A stretch of 33,728 bases of DNA from Pinguiococcus pyrenoidosus (lineage: Eukaryota > Sar > Pinguiophyceae > Pinguiochrysidales > Pinguiochrysidaceae): positions 9,605 through 43,332 of the forward strand of contig JAAMXY010000402.1 in assembly GCA_019677205.1 (NCBI GenBank). Reading direction: 5' to 3'. Position 1 is the first letter of the stretch, and every line of letters begins with the position of its first letter. A program made the position numbers and the translations under genes. Below, piece after piece: positions 8,663 to 15,954 of this stretch. The notes beneath the pieces were generated by a model. It was given only the letters and a program-made list of their open reading frames with translations. It was not told the origin of the DNA and did not search any database.

Positions 8663-10532
8663 TTACTTGAAGTCATGTCTGTTGTACTCGTATCTACTTT
8701 GCAGCTCCTCCACACTTGTCCCGTCCTTCTCCAAAGCCGCTTCAAGCATGCTAATGTACAGTTGCGTGTCTAGCCGTGTCAAGAGCTTCTTCATCTCCGG
8801 GGAGTGGCCGTCAAAGTCTCGCGTCTGCTTCTCGTTGAAGTTGACGCTGTCCTTCCACCAGTGCTGAACGTAACTAATGTACAGTATCGGTCTTCGCACT
8901 GTCGAGCGATTCGCGCCACCTCTGACGACGGGGAGAAAGGAGCCTGGCGTAAGACTCGGCATGACGACAGCTTGATGTGAAATCGCGACGCAAGCGCACC
9001 TGTGCATGACCCGAAGGTCGAACATGATCGCCGCGCCCTTCTTCGCCTCTGCTGCGAACACGTCGCCCACCCAACCACAATCCTCGATGACCGAGTTGTC
9101 GTTCAACCTGATTTCGGTGGTCCTTTCCTCGAAGCAGTCGCGGTGGGACTTGACCTGTTGCGATGCCCTCGTTAGTCACCCGATCCCGCAGGAAATGACA
9201 CTAGCATCAATCCTACCAGAAATTCCGTTGGGCCCAGGTCCTTCGGTGTGTCCATCAAGGCGACGGCGAGCACGAGACCGTGTGGCGGCTGGTGCACCGG
9301 CATGAAGTCATAGTCGAAGAGCGACCCCGCATCTCGGTGCCAGTGCTGCGCCGGAGCCTGCGGCAGGGACGTGACAGAGCTGAGAGTATCTAGCTCGAGC
9401 GTCCTCGAGGTGCCCAGAACTTGCTTGAGAAACGGATATACGTTTGGCGCCCTCAGCAGCTCCGCTGAGCTGAAGGGCTTTTCCAGCGGGGCCTTCAGCT
9501 CGTATCGTCCCTTGCTACGTCTCTCCGCCGTGGTGGAATTCTCAGCCCTGGGATCCGCCTCGACCGACGCAATGTAGGCATCGAATTGCTTTGCCTGAGC
9601 CGCTTCTAGCTGCTGGATGAGCTTGTCACTGAAGGCCCCGTTGAGAACGACGACGCCACACTCCTCGAAGGCCTCCACCATGGCTTCCAGTTTGGCGGGA
9701 GTGAGCAGGCCAAGGCGCTTGTCCTCCTCCGTGACATCAAACGTCAGCCGGTCGGCGGTGCAGACGTATCGTCGAACCCTGTCTGCGACCTCTTTCTCGA
9801 CGTGGTCAAGGTAATCGTCATAGGTGTCGTAGGTGTCGTAGGTTTCGTAGGTGCCGTAGCTGTCCCGCTCGTCCTGTAGCGCATCCACCGGAAAGTCTTG
9901 CACATCATCATATTCGCTGTAGTCCTCGGTATCTCCACCAAGGACACTTTGAGAGACCGCTCGACCTGCCAAAGCCAAAAAAAAAAAAAAAAAAAAAAAA
10001 CTCAGGGTTGCAGCAACCCCGCCGCCGAAACGAGAAACCCACCTCTACAAACCGTGGGCGGGCAAGGCGCATCTGGGAACAGAAGGTCAACGTTGGTCTC
10101 CAGCGCCCCCAGATTGTTGTTGAGGTGCGTGTCCCGTGGATCTACGGCCACGGCCTTCTCGAAGACATGGATGGCTTCCTCAAGCGCCGCCCAGCTGCGG
10201 AGTTGCGTGCCCTTTCGCAGGACTCCTGGTTAGATGCTGTCTCTTCCGGCAACGTTTGCTTCCTCTCGTCGCTCTGTCCTTCCCGTCCTGCCGGTTCGCA
10301 GGGTCCCGCGAGAGCACGGAAGAGAGGGGAGTACCTTCCGCATCAGCGCTACGGCGAGGTTGGTGAGGCCAGGCCCGTCATAAGGATGGGAATTCGCGTG
10401 AGTGCGAAACGCCTCGATTGCGCCCTCTAGGTCGCCTTCCCTGTCCAGCTGGATGCCCCTGCTCTTGTGATTGACCTCCTCCCTCCCTGCCGCGACGAAG
10501 CCCAGTAGGAGCGCAAAGCCGAGGCGGCGCAT
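8663..10532 (-). CDS. Secretory TPR and phytanoyl-CoA-dioxygenase-like 2OG-Fe(II) oxygenase
   Basis: Predicted Fe(II)/2-oxoglutarate-dependent oxygenase; the substrate is unknown. Five exons (10335-10532, 10043-10211, 9217-9965, 9000-9154, 8663-8921) with introns of 123, 77, 62 and 78 nt give 509 aa with no frame break. An N-terminal signal peptide (MRRLGFALLLGFVAAG) is followed by TPR-like helices (GDLEGAIEAFRTHANSHP, ALEEAIHVFEKAVAVDPRDTHLNNNLGAL). A Tyr/Asp/Thr-rich spacer (YETYDTYDTYDDY) precedes the catalytic part. That part has the HxD iron motif in HWHRDAG, the distal His in DLRVMHR, and the 2OG-binding Arg context GGANRSTVRRP, which appears only after splicing. This is the PhyH arrangement. 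The first two junctions are less certain than the last two. The 3' end lies about 185 bp from that of CSN7. Confidence 0.8.
9812..9859. repeat. 9-bp coding minisatellite (Tyr-Asp-Thr repeat)
   Basis: About five degenerate copies of a 9-bp unit close to TAGGTGTCG lie within the oxygenase gene. On the minus strand they encode the run GTYETYDTYDTYDDY. The repeat keeps frame because its period is a multiple of three. It sits between the TPR and catalytic parts, as a tyrosine-rich acidic linker. Confidence 0.8.
9977..10000. repeat. Uninterrupted A24 tract (T24 in the intron)
   Basis: Twenty-four consecutive A on the plus strand. On the minus strand this is a T24 run followed by GGCTTTGGCAG, so it serves as the polypyrimidine tract just before the acceptor of intron 2 of the oxygenase gene. 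Its exact length may be affected by sequencing or assembly slippage. Confidence 0.9.
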
Positions 10533-11015
10533 AGTGCCCTACAAAAAAGGGGGCTCTTCTGCCGCTGAAGGGAAATTGAGATGAGCAAAAGATCCTCTTT
10601 GGATTTCAAATCTTGACCAAGAGCATTTTAAAATTTATTTAAATTATTGGAATGTATGGTATATAGAACAAAATATTTTACAATTTAAGTTTTGTATATA
10701 TTTATATATTTGTATTACAGTATATTGATATCTACTTGGTTATTTCAAAACAAAACTTCGTTCTCTTCGAAGCGTCAAGATCGGATTGGCTTCACCCCAC
10801 CATGGCATCGTATCTGTCCTTCCGCGCCAGCCTCTGTCTGTTTCCGGAGTGACGTGACGGTGCGGACGTCGTTCCGACGCACGCGAGTGCAGCAACTCCG
10901 CTTCAGCTCCCGTTTTGGCCTGGAAGCGGGCCCACTTCGTCGCAGCTGCCTCGCTCTCTTGCTTGCAGCTCTGCTCTGTGCACCTCCGAGGAGGTGCTGC
11001 TCCCACTCTGCGGCG
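10533..11015. promoter_or_regulatory. Divergent spacer with AT-rich island 2
   Basis: This gap separates the oxygenase (minus) and the zinc-finger protein (plus). Bases 10621-10740 contain 21 G or C in 120 by hand count. The string TTATTTAAATT is shared with island 1. The part from about 10760 to 11015 returns to GC-rich sequence and is open in the frame of the downstream gene, but no Met lies in that part. It is probably a bidirectional promoter plus 5' leader. Confidence 0.5.
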
Positions 11016-11669
11016 ATGGCGTCCCACTTCTCGCGCTTTGCGGTACTCCTGCTGCTTCTGGGCAGCGTCTCGCCCTTCTCCGTCCGCTTCTCCGGCAGCA
11101 GCCGGCGCCAGAGGGACTCCGCATGGAGGCGCAGTCTGCACATCGACCCCTACCTCATTGCCGAGCAGAGCAAGACCTGGCAGGGGGACATTGCTGGGCT
11201 GTTGGGTGGCTCCATTGGCGTGATCGGAACGCTGGTGTACTACGAGAAGAGGCGCTTTAAGATGCTAGAGAGAGTGCTCTGCCCCTACTGCCAGGGCTCT
11301 GGGTTTCTCACCTGCGCCGTCTGTCACGGGGCGGAGAGTCTGCAGGTCCGACCAGGCGCGGAGGGAGCGCAGGACGGCTCTGGCGGGGCGGCCGAGGACG
11401 AGATCCTTTGCCCCAATTGTGATGGTGCGGGTGCCGTCATGTGTCCCAATTGCAAGGGAGAGGGGCTCTCGATGCCTGGCCAGCTCCTGCGGCAGACGCT
11501 CGACATCGAGATGGACGACCTGGAGGAGCTCATGTCCCAGGCAAGCGTCGCTGCGATCCAAGCCGACCATGATAGGGAGCTTGCGAAGAAGAAGAAGCGC
11601 CTCCTGCTCCACCGCAAGGCCCGCTCCGACAAGGGCAGCGCCAAGAGTACAGGGGCATTGGAGGAATAG
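11016..11669 (+). CDS. Probably plastid-targeted DnaJ-type zinc-finger membrane protein
   Basis: Single exon, 217 aa. Residues 1-20 form a signal peptide (RFAVLLLLLGSVSP) followed by Phe-Ser-Val-Arg-Phe. A hydrophobic core then Phe and basic residues resembles the bipartite leaders of secondary red plastids. A short membrane segment lies near 58-76. Four CxxC pairs follow in the pattern CPYCQGSG (Cys89/92), CAVC (100/103), CPNCDGAG and CPNCKGEG. That is the DnaJ cysteine-rich fold without a J domain, as in the plant BSD2, ORANGE and LQY1 group of plastid chaperone-like proteins. The C-terminal 60 residues are a charged helix ending in Lys/Arg-rich sequence. I infer thiol or assembly-factor activity at a plastid membrane from the family only. 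The Met at 11016 is preferred because it starts the signal peptide. Confidence 0.72.
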   Translation: MASHFSRFAVLLLLLGSVSPFSVRFSGSSRRQRDSAWRRSLHIDPYLIAEQSKTWQGDIAGLLGGSIGVIGTLVYYEKRRFKMLERVLCPYCQGSGFLTCAVCHGAESLQVRPGAEGAQDGSGGAAEDEILCPNCDGAGAVMCPNCKGEGLSMPGQLLRQTLDIEMDDLEELMSQASVAAIQADHDRELAKKKKRLLLHRKARSDKGSAKSTGALEE

Positions 11670-12304
11670 AGGCGCGAGATCGTATGCTGCTGACTCTCAG
11701 AAAATAGGAAAGAGATGCCGACTCGACGGGTGGGATGCAGTTTGTGTGCTGCAGCCAAAGAGGGATGTTGTATTGAGAAAGCACCCTAGGAAGTTGGCAC
11801 ACGGAAGCCCTCTCTGAACCTAAGCGATGGGTCTTCCTGACTGCATGCGGCGATATCAATGGCTTCTGTGCTTCTGCAGCTCCTCGTCAGCCAGGTCGGC
11901 CTTCTGAAACGTTTTCAAGTTGCCTCTCTGCCTCGCTCTCTTCGTCTCGCTCGCTTTTTCCTCCGTTTCCCTCTCTCTCTCCCCCTATCTCTCTCTCTCT
12001 TATCTCTCTCTTTCTATCTCTTTCTATGTTCCCGCGCATCTCTCTGACAAGCCTCCGGCGCGAAAGCCCCTACTTCCGCTCCTCACGGCGTTCACCAACG
12101 ATCCCTGCTCTGCATAATCCGTCGCTGGTGCCATCGACGCTTGCGGTCCGTCGCCGTCTCTCCAAGCTTGACGTGGTGTCGCGGCTTTCTACGCGCGACA
12201 CCACCGCCCTCGAAGAATTTCCGAGGCGTCGCGCTCGTCGCGCCACAAAGTGCAGCTGTGGTAGAGAGTAGTTCGGCGCGTGAGCTGAAGAGGATCGAAA
12301 AGGG
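11670..12304. other. Spacer before the transporter, with CT-rich tract
   Basis: About 635 bp on the plus strand between the zinc-finger gene and the transporter. The central part is a polypyrimidine tract (listed separately). The last 250 bp are GC-rich with no gene-like frame. It probably holds the 3' end of one gene and the promoter and leader of the next. Confidence 0.4.
11925..12028. repeat. CT microsatellite/polypyrimidine tract
   Basis: About 100 bp in which the plus strand is almost wholly C and T, with runs of CTCTCTCTCT and related CTTT units. It lies about 280 bp upstream of the transporter start. Such tracts can act as promoter elements or can be neutral microsatellites. The sequence alone does not decide. 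Confidence 0.75.
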
Positions 12305-13795
12305 ATGGCGGCGGGGTACAGCCCAGTTCCCGTGCTGGAGTCGCTGAGCTCTCCGCCAGAGGCCTTCGGCGGAGAGGTCCACGAGGAAGCGGCGCCGGCT
12401 GGCTTGCCGGCGCCCATCCGCCAGTCGCACTGGCTGCAGACGGCGCTCTTGCTCATGGCGGATATCGTGGGTGCGGGAGTGCTGTCACTGTCCGGGGCGG
12501 TGCGGAGAATGGGCAGCTACACGGGCTTGGTGCTCCTCGGGCTGTTCATCCCGCTCAACGTGGTCACCGGCCTGATGCTGTGGAAGGTGCGCTACGGCCT
12601 CCGGGACATCCGAGCGGGGGATGTGCCGTCCAGCACGTATGGAGAGCTGTTCGACACGCTGTTCGGGCGGAGCCACTGGCTTTCGTACGCCGCCTACTTC
12701 ACCGTGTACCTCTACATCTTCCTGGCCTGCGCGGACTACTTCTTGGTGCTGGCCAAGTCCATCCAAGAGGCGGTCTTCACCGTCGACTTGTGCCGTCCTG
12801 TGGCGGGGGCACTGGGAGCGTGCGTGCTGGTGTTCGGCAATCAGCTTCGCACGCTGGACGGCGTGTCCTTCGTGTCCATCTTCGGCAGCGCCACGATTCT
12901 CATGGTCCTGGCCATCTGCGCAGGCACCATTGTCACTGGAAAGTCCTCTGACGAGCTCCACGACGACGAGAAGAGCGGCGGCGACCTGCTGTCCCTCACG
13001 CCCACCGTGGGCGCCTTCCTGTTCTCCTCCGGCGGGCAGAAGATCTATCCGGAGATGATGGCGGAGATGCGGAACGTCGGCCACTTTCCGCGGGCGCTGC
13101 TGCTCGCGTCCACCTGCATGACCTGCCTGTACTTCGGCATCTGCGTGATCAGCTATGTCGTGCTCGCCGATCGGACGCCGGACTACATCCTTGACGTGCT
13201 GCCGTACAACTTCTGGCGGACGACGGCGAACGTCCTGCTCTTCGCGCATATGGTGGTGGCCTACACGCTCAACCAGCAGATTTTGACGCGCGCGATCCAC
13301 GCAAGGCTGTCTCCGAGTCGCGTGAATCTCATATCGAGGGACCAGCAAGCGGAGACGGAAGCGGCCAGCTCGAACGGGAAGGATTGGGACATGGCGCTGG
13401 TCGGCAAGCCGCTCCTGTCCAGCTACAGCGAGTATGACAAAGGTCGGATAGAATGGGCGGCTCTCACGACGCTGCTGATGATCACCTGCTTCCTCGTTGC
13501 CGAGAGCATCCCGCGCTTTACAGACTTTGTGGACCTCCTGGGAACGGCCTTCGCGAGCAACCTGAGCTTCACCATGCCCGTTCTCATGTACTACCAATAC
13601 GTGAAACTCAAGGGACGTCCCTTGTCAAGAGTAGAGACCGTTGCGTGTGCGTTCTACATCGTTATCGCTGTATACTTCACTTTTGTGGGAACCTCCGCGG
13701 TGCTAGTGCAGATCGTGAGGCATGACAAGAGCTCCAACCCGCCCTGGTCGTGCCTGTGTGTCTCAGAGAGCTGCGCGGCTGAGGACAGTCGCTAG
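12305..13795 (+). CDS. AAAP/SLC38-type amino acid transporter
   Basis: Predicted secondary transporter of the amino acid/auxin permease family, with about eleven membrane helices in 496 aa and no intron. The N-terminus is a 40-residue cytosolic tail. TM1 has the family signature as ADIVGAGVLSLSGAVRRMG (compare G-x-G-[IV]-L-x-L-P/S-x-A). Later helices include YFTVYLYIFLACADYFLVL, SIFGSATILMVLAICAGTIV, ASTCMTCLYFGICVISYVV and LLMITCFLVAESIPRFTDFVDLLGTAFA. That last segment, with P-x-F-x-x-x-x-x-L-x-G, is typical of the family. A Ser/Glu-rich loop lies at about residue 345-375. The C-terminal tail has several Cys. The substrate, and the membrane used (plasma membrane or vacuole), cannot be read from the sequence. 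It is convergent with the next gene, with only about 75 bp between stop codons. Confidence 0.85.
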   Translation: MAAGYSPVPVLESLSSPPEAFGGEVHEEAAPAGLPAPIRQSHWLQTALLLMADIVGAGVLSLSGAVRRMGSYTGLVLLGLFIPLNVVTGLMLWKVRYGLRDIRAGDVPSSTYGELFDTLFGRSHWLSYAAYFTVYLYIFLACADYFLVLAKSIQEAVFTVDLCRPVAGALGACVLVFGNQLRTLDGVSFVSIFGSATILMVLAICAGTIVTGKSSDELHDDEKSGGDLLSLTPTVGAFLFSSGGQKIYPEMMAEMRNVGHFPRALLLASTCMTCLYFGICVISYVVLADRTPDYILDVLPYNFWRTTANVLLFAHMVVAYTLNQQILTRAIHARLSPSRVNLISRDQQAETEAASSNGKDWDMALVGKPLLSSYSEYDKGRIEWAALTTLLMITCFLVAESIPRFTDFVDLLGTAFASNLSFTMPVLMYYQYVKLKGRPLSRVETVACAFYIVIAVYFTFVGTSAVLVQIVRHDKSSNPPWSCLCVSESCAAEDSR

Positions 13796-13871
13796 AGCAC
13801 TTCCCTTGGTTTCTGTTTTTTCATTCCTTTCTTTTATCAGGACTTCTCAGCTGTTGTCATGGTGTTTCTTC

Positions 13872-14930
13872 TCAATTGCCGGGCTTGAGGGTGCCAATCT
13901 CGTGGATGAACTCCCTGCGGAATGCCGTCGCCTCCTTCTCGTCTGTCGTGAAGGAGGCCGCCAGCGGTGCTTGGCCCTTCACCTTCTCCAGGCGCAGATA
14001 GAGATTTGCCTTTGATCCCAAGAAGCGCAACGAGAAGCTGCTGTCCTCGCTGAGGCACGGGTTCCACTGGGTCCGACCAGAAGCCCTGGACGCGTCCGAG
14101 GCATCCGAGCCGCTTCCCCCCCACTGGCACCCCAGGTACGTCTGCGTGGCGGTGCTCCGGAATGACACTCCAGTGACTTCGTTGTGACGATTCTCTTCCG
14201 ACATCTCCCAGGTGACCTCGTCCGTTAGCCGTTGCCTCGCCGAAAGCCTGAAGAAGCGAGAGGGGACTCAGAAAGACGTGGCTTGGCTCCAAAGGCGCCC
14301 TGCAGTGATCGGGAAGGCTACGCACCCGCCGTCGGCTTCAGCACCGACAAAGCAGCGCTCTCCACCCTTCGTGGTGAACCATAGCGCAACCTTGACTGGC
14401 AAGGGAGCAAAAGGTGCCGGGTTGTCAAGCTCGTTGGCAGAGATGAGCGTCTCTGCCGTGTGGCGAATGGCCGCTCGGTCGCTCTCCAACGCGATTCCGT
14501 TCATCCTCGCGAAGCAGTAGAGGCAGCGGTGGCCCGGCAGGACCCATGGCACTTTCGATCCGTTCTTGTCGCTGCAGACCTTTGCATACACCACGGTGCG
14601 CCGGTAGGTCTCCACTTCCCGCACGGACGATCCCTTCTCTCCCTTGACGCGGAGGCCAAGGCTCGTGAAGGCCAGCGACGGCGTGAGGCTCGCGTCGGCA
14701 CCAATCTTCGCCGAGCTTTCCAGCGTCTTCTGGTCAGCGTTGTCTACAAAGACGAGCTTGAGAATGCCCACGTCGGCCTCGTCGAACACGGCCCATTTCC
14801 CGGTCTCCGGGTCGTTCCTGCCGTTGGGCAGCCAGGCGTGGCATGTGACACACTTGCGGATGTCCTTGATCGGCTCGGGACCCGCGTCCGGGGAGACTTT
14901 TTCCGTGCAGCACGTGCAGTGGGCTCCCAT
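13872..14930 (-). CDS. Cys-rich protein with myristoylation-like N-terminus, unknown function
   Basis: Two exons (14326-14930, 13872-14247) joined in phase 2 across a 78-nt GT-AG intron give 326 aa. The start MGAHCTCC has Gly2 followed by three Cys, which resembles N-myristoylated and palmitoylated membrane anchors. Two CxxC pairs, in RKCVTCHAWLPNG and HRCLYCFARMNG, about 110 residues apart, could form one zinc site. The rest is predicted mostly beta (ILKLVFVDNAD, RRTVVYAKVCS, VKVALWFTTKGGERCFVGAE, YLGCQW, FSLRFLGSKANLYLRLEKV). I do not recognise a family. It is divergent from NSF. The Met at 14930 is chosen because the longer open frame upstream is low-complexity. Confidence 0.65.
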
Positions 14931-15134
14931 GATGGGTGGGGAAGGAGGGGAGAAGGGCTGTTGGCAGCTGCGGTGGCTTGCTGTGGTGGTAAGCGCCAAC
15001 ACTGAGGGCTCCAGAAGCTCGAGGTTCGGCCAGAGGGAAGCCTTGGGAACGACCCACAGAACCTGGCAGCGCCCTCCTGGCCGACCACGTCTTCCGATGC
15101 CGAGGGAAGCTAAAGAACGCCGACAGAGCGACCA

Positions 15135-15166
15135 AGGAAGTTGCAGGCCCAGGAAGTTGCAGGCCC
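15135..15166. repeat. Perfect 16-bp tandem duplication
   Basis: The string AGGAAGTTGCAGGCCC occurs twice, head to tail, without a mismatch (15135-15150 and 15151-15166). It is probably a recent slippage or repair duplication. Confidence 0.9.
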
Positions 15167-15344
15167 AGCGCTTCGACCGCTGCCTTCTCGGCGGAAGCGG
15201 CAGAACGCTGCCTGCGCCGGGCTCTCCAGGGCAACGTGCGGTCGAAACGGCGAGGCAACCTTGAGCTCTGTTGGCAAACACTCAGCAGAGGTCTGCACCG
15301 CAAGGTACCAAAAAGTCGTCGAGCCCCAGCTCGGAAATAAGCGT

Positions 15345-15424
15345 GAGCCTGAGATGGAGCCTGAGATTGAGGTGGAGATTGAGATGGAGGTTGAGATTGG
15401 GATGGAGGTTGAGATTGGGATGGA
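15345..15424. repeat. GAGATT/GAGATGG tandem repeat
   Basis: An 80-bp purine-rich tract of degenerate 6-bp units ends in two exact 18-bp copies of GATGGAGGTTGAGATTGG (15383-15400 and 15401-15418). On the plus strand it is open and would encode alternating Glu and hydrophobic residues. No gene is assigned. Confidence 0.85.
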
Positions 15425-15954
15425 ACTTACGAGGCGAGGCGCGGATGTCGTTCCATGCGATGCTTCTGCCTGTCCAGAGTCCAAGTCCGTTGTTCTGCCT
15501 GCAGTCAGCGAATCCGCGGAACCAAGTGGGACATCCGGATGACAAGGTTGGCATGACAGATGGAAGCCTCCGCAGAAATCCTTGCACTCGTTTACAACAG
15601 CCTTTCTGAGCGGGAGATTCGATCCATTTCATTGGTGTTCATGGCCAGAGGAAACTGCTTCCTGTCATCGCCATATTTGCCAGCAATAAGCCGCAGTCTC
15701 CAGGCTGGCACAATGAGAAATCTGCAGAAATCCTCAGCATCCAATGTCCACGCCGCATCTCCCTTTTCTCGTCCACCCATTCGCTCTTCAGAACTCCACT
15801 CGTTATCCTGTCGTGCAACAGCACCATAGCGGCGTTGGCAGTGCCATGTTGCCGCGCTTCGCCGCCGTCTGTCGCCGGGCTTCTCTGGCCGCTTTGAGGG
15901 CGCGCGCTTGAGTGTTTCCAGCCGCCGGCCGGAGCTCTCGCGACTCGCTGGAGC

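Larger units (their letters stand above)
14931..15954. other. Divergent spacer upstream of NSF, repeat-rich
   Basis: About 1 kb between divergent genes. It contains a perfect 16-bp tandem duplication and a GAG/GAT-rich tandem repeat (both listed). An open frame at 15141-15542 (plus) runs through the repeat as Glu/Ile/Met units, but it shows no known motif, and I treat it as unsupported. The remainder shows nothing recognisable. Unlike the other large divergent spacers, it is not AT-rich. Confidence 0.4.

Noticed and set aside
12485-13597. 370-codon minus-strand frame opposite the transporter
   Set aside because: It is His/Arg/Gln-rich with no membrane helices or motifs. The plus frame has a full transporter.
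15141-15542. Plus-strand frame through the GAG repeat (Glu/Ile/Met repeat protein)
   Set aside because: Its only feature is the repeat itself. There is no conserved domain and no good start context.
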